A DNA stretch of 64,000 nt from JAGGTJ01 sp964457545 (GTDB lineage: Bacteria; Desulfobacterota; DSM-4660; Desulfatiglandales; Desulfatiglandaceae), in the NCBI GenBank assembly GCA_964457545.1, contig CAYWEN010000002.1, forward strand, positions 1-64,000, in the 5' to 3' direction. Below, in pieces: positions 25,668 to 34,158 of the stretch. The position numbers and the translations under genes were made by a program. The notes beneath the pieces are model-generated. The model searched no databases and had not been told where the DNA came from. It was given only the letters and a program-made list of their open reading frames with translations. Within the stretch, counting starts at the first letter, position 1. Each line of letters opens with the position of its first letter.

Positions 25668-26306
25668 TTATTTGTTCATCCTTTTGAAAGGGCATCTTTT
25701 CATACCTTTCATACCAGGCATGCATGGCATTGTCATCTTTTTGTAGCCTGCAGGTATGTTGAAAAGGGAATCAGAAAGTTTTGTCTCCCTGATATTCTTA
25801 TATTCCACAACAACCTTTCCGTTAGTGGTATCAGAGACCACTTTTATTGGGAACTTCAGCTTTTTGCTTATCCACTGTGTTGTTGTTCCACGTGCCTTGT
25901 CCTTGAAAACAAGTCTGTACTTGTCACAGATAAAACCATTTATCTTTTCGGTTCCAAGATATTTTTTTTCGGCAATATCCTTGATATCATTTTGATCTGT
26001 CTGTGTCAGTATTCGTCCTTTTTGTGTGGCAGGCATTTCCATGTACATTCTGTTTTGAGGCATCAGCGTCCATATCAGGTTTTTGTCTTTGCGAAAAATT
26101 ATAATTGGATGTCCTCCTCCTATTGAGGTGATCTCTTCCCTGAAATTTTCACCTTTTACAAAAACTTTACCCTTTACTGAATGGTCAGGGGTGGATTGTA
26201 TCATGTCTGCTGAGAATTCTGCAGCACATACAAAGTTTACTGCTCCGATAAAAAACATGGTGCAGATAAAAAGAGTAAAGAACGGGAACAATCTGTTTTT
26301 TTTCAT
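25668..26306 (-). CDS. Exported DUF4412-like/LolA-like protein
   Basis: A 212-residue protein. The signal peptide is residues about 1-29 (LFPFFTLFICTMFFIGAVNFVCA). The mature part is all-beta in character: EFSADMIQS, KGKVFVKGENFREE, IIIFRKDKNLIWTLMPQNRMYME, GFICDKYRLVFKD, TQWISKKLKFPIKVVS. This is typical of DUF4412 and LolA-like envelope proteins that may bind lipid. The C-terminal tail is Met/Cys/Lys-rich (MPCMPGMKGMKRCPF), which could bind a metal such as copper. The start is the ATG at 26306 with AAGGAG upstream; the frame extends 30 codons further without support. Confidence 0.72.
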   Translation of the reverse strand: MKKNRLFPFFTLFICTMFFIGAVNFVCAAEFSADMIQSTPDHSVKGKVFVKGENFREEITSIGGGHPIIIFRKDKNLIWTLMPQNRMYMEMPATQKGRILTQTDQNDIKDIAEKKYLGTEKINGFICDKYRLVFKDKARGTTTQWISKKLKFPIKVVSDTTNGKVVVEYKNIRETKLSDSLFNIPAGYKKMTMPCMPGMKGMKRCPFKRMNK

Positions 26307-26591
26307 AATAATTTCTCCTTTTGCTGTTATTGCGGTAAAGTATTTTGGTTTGTTTTCATTGATTGTTTTTTTGGTTTTTGTGCCTGCCTGTGGCAAACAG
26401 GGGTATAGGGTGGCAATTTTCCGATTGTGGATGGTGATAATTTATGATTGTATAAACAATCAGGTATGGATCATGTGCCTTGCATGAGCCGGTTGATTTG
26501 TTGTGATTTTATTTTATTATAGTACCTTAAATCGACTATGTCTGTATTTAATTTGTGAGCAGAGACAGATTATAACAAAAAGGAGTGGGTT

Positions 26592-27446
26592 ATGGCAAAC
26601 ATACGTCCTGCTGTTTTTGCACGTATGGGTTGGTATCCTGATACAGGTGAGGAGTGTATAAGACTTATACGTCAGTGGAGTTTGCTTAAGATTGGGACCA
26701 AAACTGCTGATATTAAAGCTATAGGAGGCATTGTTCCCCATGCAGGTTGGTATTTTTCGGGAGAGATCGCCTGTCAGGTGTATAAATTGTTAAGTAAAAC
26801 ACATCCTGATGTTGTTGTTGTCTTTGGGAAACATCTTTCTGTTTTTTCCCAAAGGAGTATTATGACTGATGGCCTTTGGGAGACGCCTTTGGGTAATATC
26901 CGGATCGCATCCGAAATTGCCTCTGTTCTTGCGGATGAATACGATTTTGTTGTTGAAACCTGTTCCCGTTTTGAGGAAGACAATACCATTGAGGTGCAAC
27001 TTCCCTTTATAAAATATTTCTTTCCTGAGGCACGACTTCTGCCTGTGGGGTTGCCGCCGACTTCTGAAAGTCTGGATATAGCTCGCCGTGCAGGGGAACT
27101 GTGCCTGTCCAACGGTCTGAATGTCATTTCTGTCGGTTCCACGGATCTTACGCATTATGGTCCTAATTACGGTTTTATGCCGGCCGGTTTTGGTGATAAT
27201 GCCCTGAAATGGGTATATCATAACGATGAGAGGGTAATTAAACGTATGTGTGCTATGGATGCTTTTGGTGTGATAGAGGAGGCCCTGTCTCACCATAATG
27301 CATGTTGTCCCGGTGCATGTGCATCTGCTATCGCCATGGCTGAAAAGATGGGCGCTCTTGGGGGGGATGACCTGGTATATGGTACAAGTTATGACAAGTC
27401 CCCTGGAACGAGTTTTGTGGGGTATGTTGGGATTGTTTTTTATTGA
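26592..27446 (+). CDS. Memo-family protein (AmmeMemoRadiSam system protein B)
   Basis: A 284-residue protein of the Memo family. RPAVFARMGWYPDTGEEC starts it, GGIVPHAGWYFSGEIACQV (about residues 47-65) holds the first conserved His, then EDNTIEVQLPFIKYFF, VSVGSTDLTHYGPNYGF and HNACCPGACASAIAMAEK carry further conserved His/Cys residues arranged as in metal-dependent ring-opening dioxygenase folds. In bacteria these proteins often sit with an AMMECR1 and a radical SAM protein; neither is next to it here. AAAGGAG precedes the ATG. It is a single-gene unit divergent from the exported protein gene. The activity of the family is not settled. Confidence 0.88.
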   Translation: MANIRPAVFARMGWYPDTGEECIRLIRQWSLLKIGTKTADIKAIGGIVPHAGWYFSGEIACQVYKLLSKTHPDVVVVFGKHLSVFSQRSIMTDGLWETPLGNIRIASEIASVLADEYDFVVETCSRFEEDNTIEVQLPFIKYFFPEARLLPVGLPPTSESLDIARRAGELCLSNGLNVISVGSTDLTHYGPNYGFMPAGFGDNALKWVYHNDERVIKRMCAMDAFGVIEEALSHHNACCPGACASAIAMAEKMGALGGDDLVYGTSYDKSPGTSFVGYVGIVFY

Positions 27447-27579
27447 GGTGTTACGTTTTTTTGCAATATTCTCTATTATCTCATGTCAGGGATTTTATTC
27501 TCCGGATGATTTTTCGTGCCTTTTGATCTTGTCTGAAAAATCTTGTTTGTGAGAATGGAACCGTCTTTGTAGGTGCTGG

Positions 27580-27650
27580 GGCTGAATATCCAATGGGTGC
27601 AAAGAACTGGAAATTTCATGGTGCCCGGTATTGATTTGCGGATGGGTCTC
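27580..27650 (-). repeat. Probable degenerate piece of the dispersed element
   Basis: On the minus strand ACCCATCCGCAAATCAAT, CCGGGCACCATGAAATTTCC and AGTTCTTTGCACCC line up with the right end of the copy at 17076. The match is imperfect and could be chance. Confidence 0.35.
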
Positions 27651-27694
27651 GGATTGGTCCGGTACAAAAAGACATAAAGAAGAAGGCGCTGAAT

Positions 27695-30600
27695 ATGGAA
27701 AAAACAAAAAAATGGTTAGATATTGTTTTTTTTGCAAATACCCTGTTTGCAGCCGTAGTATCTGTGCTATGTTTTATGTATGGTGCAAAAAAGACAGGTA
27801 TTGTTTTTGGTGCCTTAATGACGGGCGCATCTGTACTTCTGTGGTTTGTTGTACGCAGGTTTTGTTCTGTCTGTGAGGCAGACATAAGGCAGATGGAGGA
27901 TGACCTGTGCAAAAGTGAAAACAGGTTTTTTGCTGCGTTTAACAGTACAGGTGATGCCGTTATTGCTGTTGACAGGGAATCCAGGATCACACAGATCAAT
28001 TCTGTTGCGGAAAGACTGACAGGATGGGCAAGGGATGATGCCGTTGGAAGGCCTCTTTTCGAGGTATTTTGCATAAAAGACACCAGTACATACTGGTCCT
28101 TACAGGATCCTTTCAGGGAGATACCCGGAACAGACACATTTGCAGGGGGTAGCCGTCATACAGTTCTGGTATCCCGTGATGGCAGCGAGTATTATATATC
28201 GGAGAGAGGAATACCTGTCCTTGATAGAGATACAATTACAGGGGGGATTGTTATCTTCAGAGATATCACGGAACAGTGCAGAAAAGATGGAATGATGAGG
28301 CTTATGCGGTTTTCCATAGACAATGCCCCTGAAGAAATCCTGTGGCTGAGGCCTGATGGCGGTATTGATTATATGAATAATATTGGATGCAGATCTCTTG
28401 GCTATACTATGGAAGAGATTATGTCCATGACAATCTACGATATCAATCCGCAGTTAAAGAAAAGCGAATGGCATGCCTTCTGGCAGGATGTGAAGGAACA
28501 CAGCCCTGTTTTTACAGAGACTCTTCGCAGAAGAAAGGACGGTTCGATATATCCTGTTGGGATAGTGGCCGGTTACATCGGGCTTGATGACCGTGAGGTC
28601 TGCTGTGTATTTGCAAGAAATATCTCGAGGCAGAAAAGATCCAGGGCAATACTCAGGAATAGTTACAACGAATTGCAGCAGTTCATAGACAATCACCTGT
28701 CATTTACTGCACGGCTTACTTCAAATGGTATCCTGAGCATGGTAAACAGTGCAGCGGTTGATGCTGCTGGTTGCAGTAAAGATGAACTGATCGGAAAACC
28801 GTTCTTTGAAACCTACTGGTGGAGCCATGACAAAGATGTCAGAAACGATCTGATGGAATGGATTCAAAAGGCATCAAAAGGTGAAATTGTAGTCCGTGAA
28901 ACGTCATTAAACACGATCCACGGGACAAGGTATGTATTCTTAACCCTGAATCCCGTTGTGGATGAATATGGAAATGTTGTTTATATCATTGCCGAGGCAC
29001 AGGATATAACAGATATCAGGAAAACCGAGAGTATCCTCAAGAAATCTTACCAACTTATCAATTCCATATCGACGTTTGCAGGGATTCTGGATACGGATGG
29101 CAGGCTTGAATTTGTAAATAAAAAAACTGTAACCTCCCTTGGATACGGGGAAAAAGAGATTCTTGGTAGCTTGTTCTGGGATAGTGGATATATTGATCCT
29201 GTCAGCAGGGAAGATGTTAAAAAGGCAGTGTTTGCTGCCCTTAAAGGAGAAAGAACCCGGAGGGAGATCACAGTTGTGACAGAGAAAGGCAGAAAACTGC
29301 GGGTAGTTTTCAGTACTGTTCCAATACTTGAGAATACCGGTGTGGTATCAGGGGTAATCGTTGAAGGTGTGGATATTTCCAGGCTCAGGGAAACGGAAAA
29401 GATGTACAGACTCCTGTTTAATGCATCTCCTGACGGTATTGCAATGATAGATTCCATGACGCACAAAAACCTGTATGGAAATCCGGCAATATGTCGTATG
29501 TTGGGATACACGGAAAAGGAGCTGAAAGAAAAAACCATATATGATTTTTATCCTGAAGATGTGGTTAAACAAATAATATCCTCGGCAGACACTGAACCGG
29601 AGACGGGAGCAGGTGTTATAGAGAATGCCACTGCTTTAAGGAAAGATGGCAGCATACTTGATACAGAGGTAAGTGTAACCACGGTAAAAACAGACGATCT
29701 TGAAATCATAGTAGCCTTTGTGCGGGATATGACCGAAAAAAAGAGGCTTGAAAAACAGATGATGCAAATGCAAAAGATGGAGGCAATAGGCACCATTGCC
29801 GGTGGAATTGCTCATGATTTCAACAATGTTCTGTCTCCAATCTTGGGGTATGGAGAACTGATCAAACAGAAGCCCAATGATGAGTCTTTGGTGACAAGAT
29901 ATGCAGAACAGATTATTCAGTGTTCTTCCTGTGCCAGGGATCTTGTCCAGCAGATTCTTACATTCAGCCGCCAGAATGATGAGAAGAAAATGCCTGTATT
30001 GGTACAACCCATATTAAAAGAGGTTATCAAGCTTTTGAGCTCATCAGTTCCATCTGATGTTGAAATACGGAAGTATGTGGATCCTGATTGCGGCGCGGTT
30101 ATGGCCAATTCCATCCATATACATCAGGTTGTCATGAATCTTTGTATCAATGCATTTCAGGCCATGCCGGACGGTGGGATACTGGAGGTGGGATTGACGG
30201 AAGAAGAGGTTTCTATCGATAACAGACCGCCTGAAAGGTGTATCAATCTTACGGTCAGGGATACAGGCTGTGGCATTGATCCTGTTATAATGGACAGGAT
30301 TTTTGAGCCGTATTTTACGACAAAAGGTCCGGATAAAGGGACTGGAATGGGACTGGCTATTGTCTATGGAATCGTCAAAGATGCTGGTGGACATATAGAT
30401 GTGAAAAGTGAAATAAACAAGGGCACAACCTTTAGTATCTATCTGCCTTTGATAGAGCAGCAGAACGCGAAAACAGAGGCTGTTTTCAAGGATGATATTA
30501 AAGGAGGCAATGAACGTATCCTTGTGGTTGATGATGAGGAAATGATTGCAGTTATGTTGCACGAGATGCTGGAGGCCCTGGGTTATAGGGTTTCACACAG

Positions 30601-30907
30601 AACAAGTAGCGTAGAGGCATTGAATCTGTTCAAGGCAAAGCCTGATTCGTTTGATCTCGTTATTACAGATATGACCATGCCGAATATGAACGGGTTGAAA
30701 CTGACATCAAAAATAAAGGAAATCAGGCCTGATATACCTGTTTTTATATGTACCGGCTTCAGTGAACAGTTGACAGATAGAGAGATGGGTGCCCTTGGGA
30801 TTACCATGACCGTTATGAAACCTGTTTCTCTGGAACATCTTGATTCAGCGGTCAGAGATGTTTTGGAAAAGAAAAGGCCCTTGCGGGCAGACAGTGACCG
30901 CAGATGA
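27695..30907 (+). CDS. Membrane-anchored hybrid histidine kinase with five PAS domains and a receiver
   Basis: A 1070-residue hybrid kinase. Two hydrophobic segments near residues 10-55 (IVFFANTLFAAVVSVLCFMYG, GIVFGALMTGASVLLWFVV) anchor it with almost no periplasmic loop, so the signal is probably cytoplasmic. Five PAS units follow, starting near residues 75, 205, 330, 445 and 570 (e.g. GDAVIAVDRESRITQINS, DGIAMIDSMTHKNLYGN). The HisKA domain has GGIAHDFNNVLSPILGYGEL with acceptor His about 707. The ATPase has VMNLCINAFQAMPDGG, DTGCGIDPVI and GTGMGLAIVYGIVKDAGG. The receiver (about 940-1060) has VVDDEE, DLVITDMTMPNMNG with phospho-Asp about 992, and a conserved Lys in VMKPV. No output domain is attached, so phosphotransfer to another protein is expected. 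Confidence 0.92.
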   Translation: MEKTKKWLDIVFFANTLFAAVVSVLCFMYGAKKTGIVFGALMTGASVLLWFVVRRFCSVCEADIRQMEDDLCKSENRFFAAFNSTGDAVIAVDRESRITQINSVAERLTGWARDDAVGRPLFEVFCIKDTSTYWSLQDPFREIPGTDTFAGGSRHTVLVSRDGSEYYISERGIPVLDRDTITGGIVIFRDITEQCRKDGMMRLMRFSIDNAPEEILWLRPDGGIDYMNNIGCRSLGYTMEEIMSMTIYDINPQLKKSEWHAFWQDVKEHSPVFTETLRRRKDGSIYPVGIVAGYIGLDDREVCCVFARNISRQKRSRAILRNSYNELQQFIDNHLSFTARLTSNGILSMVNSAAVDAAGCSKDELIGKPFFETYWWSHDKDVRNDLMEWIQKASKGEIVVRETSLNTIHGTRYVFLTLNPVVDEYGNVVYIIAEAQDITDIRKTESILKKSYQLINSISTFAGILDTDGRLEFVNKKTVTSLGYGEKEILGSLFWDSGYIDPVSREDVKKAVFAALKGERTRREITVVTEKGRKLRVVFSTVPILENTGVVSGVIVEGVDISRLRETEKMYRLLFNASPDGIAMIDSMTHKNLYGNPAICRMLGYTEKELKEKTIYDFYPEDVVKQIISSADTEPETGAGVIENATALRKDGSILDTEVSVTTVKTDDLEIIVAFVRDMTEKKRLEKQMMQMQKMEAIGTIAGGIAHDFNNVLSPILGYGELIKQKPNDESLVTRYAEQIIQCSSCARDLVQQILTFSRQNDEKKMPVLVQPILKEVIKLLSSSVPSDVEIRKYVDPDCGAVMANSIHIHQVVMNLCINAFQAMPDGGILEVGLTEEEVSIDNRPPERCINLTVRDTGCGIDPVIMDRIFEPYFTTKGPDKGTGMGLAIVYGIVKDAGGHIDVKSEINKGTTFSIYLPLIEQQNAKTEAVFKDDIKGGNERILVVDDEEMIAVMLHEMLEALGYRVSHRTSSVEALNLFKAKPDSFDLVITDMTMPNMNGLKLTSKIKEIRPDIPVFICTGFSEQLTDREMGALGITMTVMKPVSLEHLDSAVRDVLEKKRPLRADSDRR

Positions 30908-30951
30908 TATTGACACCTGCCTGTGATATGTGAATATATGAAAAGGTGTGA

Positions 30952-31023
30952 TAGGCACGGTGGGATTTGAACCCACGACCCCTACCGTGTCAGGGTAGTG
31001 CTCTCCCCCTGAGCTACGTGCCT
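30952..31023 (-). tRNA. tRNA-Val (GAC)
   Basis: On the minus strand the acceptor AGGCACG pairs with CGTGCCT. D arm GCTCAGGGGGAGAGC, anticodon stem-loop CTACCCTGACACGGTAG with anticodon GAC, and T arm GTGGGTTCAAATCCCAC are complete. CCA is not encoded. A copy of the dispersed element begins 19 bases away. Confidence 0.96.
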
Positions 31024-31041
31024 GTAAAAATATTCCTGCCT

Positions 31042-31200
31042 GGTTTCCATCCGTAAATGGCCATGTCTTTCAATCTTTGCGTCAATATGCATGTTTCCTG
31101 TGTGCAATGTACTGAAGCACGTATCTGTTCCCTGTATTTTGCACAGGAATTTTTATTTCTGTATTGAATACCTTCTGTTGCCGGAATTAATTCATGGACG
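31042..31200 (+). repeat. Dispersed intergenic element, long copy beside tRNA-Val
   Basis: GGTTTCCATCCGTAAATGGCC, with its left half, is followed by TTTCAATCTTTGCGTCAATA, a 30-base region unique to this copy, CCTGTATTTTGCACAGG, TTATTTCTGTATTGAATACC and finally TGTTGCCGGAATTAATTCAT. It fills the gap between tRNA-Val and pgsA. Confidence 0.75.
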
Positions 31201-31233
31201 AAAATTATCTATTATCAATCCTTTTAACAATTG

Positions 31234-31791
31234 TCAAGCAGCATCACTGTCAGAAGGGAGATTATTGTTGATTATCTTGAACCAGTTTATCATATAGCCC
31301 AGACCTGAAACAATAGTTAGAATGCCGGTTATGAAAAATGCCAATGTTATAATATTTGCTGTTAGTATGGCAAAACAGACATTTACAAGCACTATACATA
31401 TGGTTCCAAGCTGGGCGCATGTGGTTATTTTGCTCAATATTGAGGGCTTCATGTTAAAGGTTACGCCATTTAACAGAAGAATCAGGATCCCCAACATTAT
31501 TATTATGTCCCGGCTAATAACAGCCGCGGTCAGCCAGGACGGGATAATTCCTTTTACTGCAAGGGTCAGAAAGGCGGTAATAAGGAGAATCTTGTCTGCA
31601 AGGGGGTCCATGTATGCGCCGATCTTGCTTTTTTGATTGAAAACTCTGGCGATCATGCCATCCACACCGTCGCTTACACTTGCAGCAATAAAAACAACCA
31701 GCGCTGCAAATACCCTGTTATCTATCAGACAGACTAAAAACACAGGGGTAAGAATGATTCGGATCAGGGTTACAAAATTAGGGATAGTCAT
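31234..31791 (-). CDS. pgsA: CDP-diacylglycerol-glycerol-3-phosphate 3-phosphatidyltransferase (PgsA)
   Basis: A 185-residue membrane enzyme making phosphatidylglycerol phosphate from CDP-diacylglycerol and glycerol 3-phosphate. The CDP-alcohol phosphatidyltransferase motif is complete: DGVDGMIAR, then SKIGAYMDPLADKI (about residues 42-65), giving the D-G-x2-A-R-x8-G-x3-D-x3-D pattern. About five membrane segments are visible. Its ATG overlaps the stop codon of the FlgT-like gene by 4 bases. It is last in the minus-strand run that begins with the TPR gene. Confidence 0.93.
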   Translation of the reverse strand: MTIPNFVTLIRIILTPVFLVCLIDNRVFAALVVFIAASVSDGVDGMIARVFNQKSKIGAYMDPLADKILLITAFLTLAVKGIIPSWLTAAVISRDIIIMLGILILLLNGVTFNMKPSILSKITTCAQLGTICIVLVNVCFAILTANIITLAFFITGILTIVSGLGYMINWFKIINNNLPSDSDAA

Positions 31792-33113
31792 TCAGTTATG
31801 GCCTTTTGTGCCTGCATTTCTGGATATGATCTTTTTGTGCAGGTTTCATTCTGTTTGATTCCGAGGATTATTCCACTGTCTTTGGATAACCCGATAAAAG
31901 TTACTGAAAAGGGAATATCTTTATTGTGAAGGATCATTCTTAGAAGGTCATCTCTCTTTACCTCTGATTCAATTGCAAATGAGATGGAATTTTGTTTCAA
32001 GGCCGTTTCTCTTACCCCCTGTACCGGTGCCACCCTGTTTTTAAGGAATAATTTGAATGCCCTTGACTGTATAAAACTGTTGATGCCTGTAAGCTCAATA
32101 TTAATCCGGTGGATTGTTTCATGCCCGGATCTTGCAGAGTGAAAAATAACCGATGCCATTTTTGATGCTGTTCGGTCTAGTATCTGTTCCATGGTTGAAG
32201 ACAAGCTGTCTGTATTTTTGTGTTCTTCGAGCAACTCAGTCTGGTGGTCCTGATAGATTGTAATGCCGTTTGCTATATCAATAGCCTTTAATGATATTGT
32301 TATTCTGTCTTTTTCAATGATGGTATGTCCACCTACAACAATACCGGCAGACAGGGCCTTTGCCCATGAAACAAGATCTGCGTCCTGAAGATCAGGGGAT
32401 GCCCGGTTATTGTATCTATTAATATCAGGGGGAAGGAATGTCCTGTCCACAGGTATCATATGCCTTTTTTGAAATGTCTTTGCCAAGGCGATTTCTGTCA
32501 GGGTCATGGGAGGATATGCCTCCGGATCCTTCCACCAGTAGGATGTCTTTCCGTTTCTCGTTTCAGAAACCATAAACAATACCTTGATGGCAGGCATGTC
32601 TTTGTGCAAAAGTCCTGCTGATTCAAGATACTGCCTGATAATCTCACTGTTGATATTCAGCCGTATCATTACTGTGTATATCCCTTTGTTCTGTTCTTCC
32701 GCCATTATTTTAAAGCTTGTAATGCCTTTTTTTGCCTTTGGTATTATCCTTGAAACAAATCCCTGCAGGTTATCTGCAGGGACTGTCAGGCGTATTGTGT
32801 TCAACAGATAGTTTTCCATGCCCTTGTTCTGTGCATCAGCAACTGCCCTTTTTTTTGCCATTGCAATGTTGCTGTTTGTAATTATGGCCATTCCCATGGC
32901 CACTACTTGGTTTTTATTGTCAGGCTTGCCAGTGTTATTACGCATGCCGGCATCGGTCTTTGCTGCTGATCCGGGTATGCACAGACATATCATAAGCAGT
33001 ATAATGGAAATATGGAAATTACGGCTGATCCTGTATGCAAAAACACTGTCTGCATGTTTCATGATTGCATCATTACACTGTCTTTTCTGCTTTGTATTGT
33101 ATGTTTTTGTCAT
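31788..33113 (-). CDS. Exported FlgT-like protein of unknown function
   Basis: A 441-residue protein. A basic N-terminus and hydrophobic segment (ISIILLMICLCIPGSAA, about residues 32-48) suggest export. Residues about 65-170 resemble the N-terminal domain of flagellar assembly protein FlgT: VVAMGMAIITNSNIAMAKKR, AVADAQNKGMENYLL, then VMIRLNINSEII. The middle (GIVVGGHTIIEKDRITISLKA) resembles envelope proteins that carry a TolB-N/CsgG-like fold. FlgT forms a flagellar basal-body ring in Vibrio; the flagellin gene is elsewhere in this window. The start is uncertain: ATG 33113 (GGGGT upstream) is chosen, with an ATG at 33062 as alternative. It overlaps pgsA by 4 bases. Confidence 0.6.
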   Translation of the reverse strand: MTKTYNTKQKRQCNDAIMKHADSVFAYRISRNFHISIILLMICLCIPGSAAKTDAGMRNNTGKPDNKNQVVAMGMAIITNSNIAMAKKRAVADAQNKGMENYLLNTIRLTVPADNLQGFVSRIIPKAKKGITSFKIMAEEQNKGIYTVMIRLNINSEIIRQYLESAGLLHKDMPAIKVLFMVSETRNGKTSYWWKDPEAYPPMTLTEIALAKTFQKRHMIPVDRTFLPPDINRYNNRASPDLQDADLVSWAKALSAGIVVGGHTIIEKDRITISLKAIDIANGITIYQDHQTELLEEHKNTDSLSSTMEQILDRTASKMASVIFHSARSGHETIHRINIELTGINSFIQSRAFKLFLKNRVAPVQGVRETALKQNSISFAIESEVKRDDLLRMILHNKDIPFSVTFIGLSKDSGIILGIKQNETCTKRSYPEMQAQKAITE

Positions 33114-33220
33114 ATAAACCCCGTAGTTCTTGCAGATTTTACTGTACTGTATATGGACGGGCACACAGTTGTGATCCATATCCCTTCTTGCATGTAAATT
33201 CTTGTCCTGCCGGATTACTG

Positions 33221-34153
33221 TTAACTGTCTGCCAGAAAGGCCTTTATCTTTTCAGCAGCCTTATCAATATCATTTGGATCTGTCCATATCATCTTCTGGT
33301 CTGCCCTGAACCATGTTATCTGCCGCTTGGCATATCTTCGTGTATCTCTTTTAAGGTTCTGTATGGCCTCGTCAAGGGACCATACACCTCTCAGATAATT
33401 TACCATATGCCTGTAGCCAAGGGATTTCAGGGGTTTAAGATCAGGAGAATAACCTTGTTCCAGCAGTTCTTCTGTTTCTTTAAGCAGTCCTGCTTCTATC
33501 ATGTAATCAGCCCGTGTATCTATATTGCGGTACAGATTTTGTCTGTCTGTGTGCAGAAAGAGACCCAGTAAGTTATAACGGGCCTTTTTTTGATTCTGTT
33601 TTGCGGCCAGCACGGAAGGCGCAAGGCCGGTCAAACGGATGATTTCTATTGCCCTGATAATTCTTAAGGTGTCATTTGGGTGGATCTTGGCTGCATATTT
33701 GTGATCTGTACGTTCAAGTTCCCTGTAGAGTTTTTCGGATCCGTGCTTCAGGCATTGGGAGCGCAAAAGCTCCCTTAGTTTGTGGTCAGCAGGAGGGCAG
33801 GGCATAAGCCCGTAAACAAGGCTTTTTATATAAAGGCCGGTTCCTCCTACGATAATACAGTTTTTTTTTCTTCTGTGTATGTCCCTGATAATGGAAGAGG
33901 CCATAGATGCATATATGGCCGCATTAAATTCCTGGTCCGGATCTGCCACGTCAAGCATATGGTGACGGATTCCTTTCTGTTCCATGATCCCCGGCTTGGC
34001 TGTTCCAATATCCATTTTGCGGTAAACCTGCATTGAGTCTGCACTTACCACCTCACCGTTAAAACGCATGGCAAGTTCAATTCCTATGGATGTTTTTCCG
34101 CTTGCCGTTGGACCTGCTATTACGATTATCTTTGGCTTTGGTTGATTATTCAT
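33221..34153 (-). CDS. miaA: tRNA dimethylallyltransferase (MiaA)
   Basis: A 310-residue enzyme that adds the dimethylallyl group to A37 of tRNAs reading codons starting with U. The P-loop VIAGPTASGKTSIGIELA (about residues 11-28), DSMQVYRKMDIGTAKP (about 39-54), GGTGLYIKSLVYG (about 102-114) and the tRNA-binding RDTRRYAKRQITWFR (about 277-291) are all present. It lies 5 bases after mutL, the same order as in many Proteobacteria. It draws on the isoprenoid pool made by IspH. Confidence 0.96.
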   Translation of the reverse strand: MNNQPKPKIIVIAGPTASGKTSIGIELAMRFNGEVVSADSMQVYRKMDIGTAKPGIMEQKGIRHHMLDVADPDQEFNAAIYASMASSIIRDIHRRKKNCIIVGGTGLYIKSLVYGLMPCPPADHKLRELLRSQCLKHGSEKLYRELERTDHKYAAKIHPNDTLRIIRAIEIIRLTGLAPSVLAAKQNQKKARYNLLGLFLHTDRQNLYRNIDTRADYMIEAGLLKETEELLEQGYSPDLKPLKSLGYRHMVNYLRGVWSLDEAIQNLKRDTRRYAKRQITWFRADQKMIWTDPNDIDKAAEKIKAFLADS

Positions 34154-34158
34154 ACATG

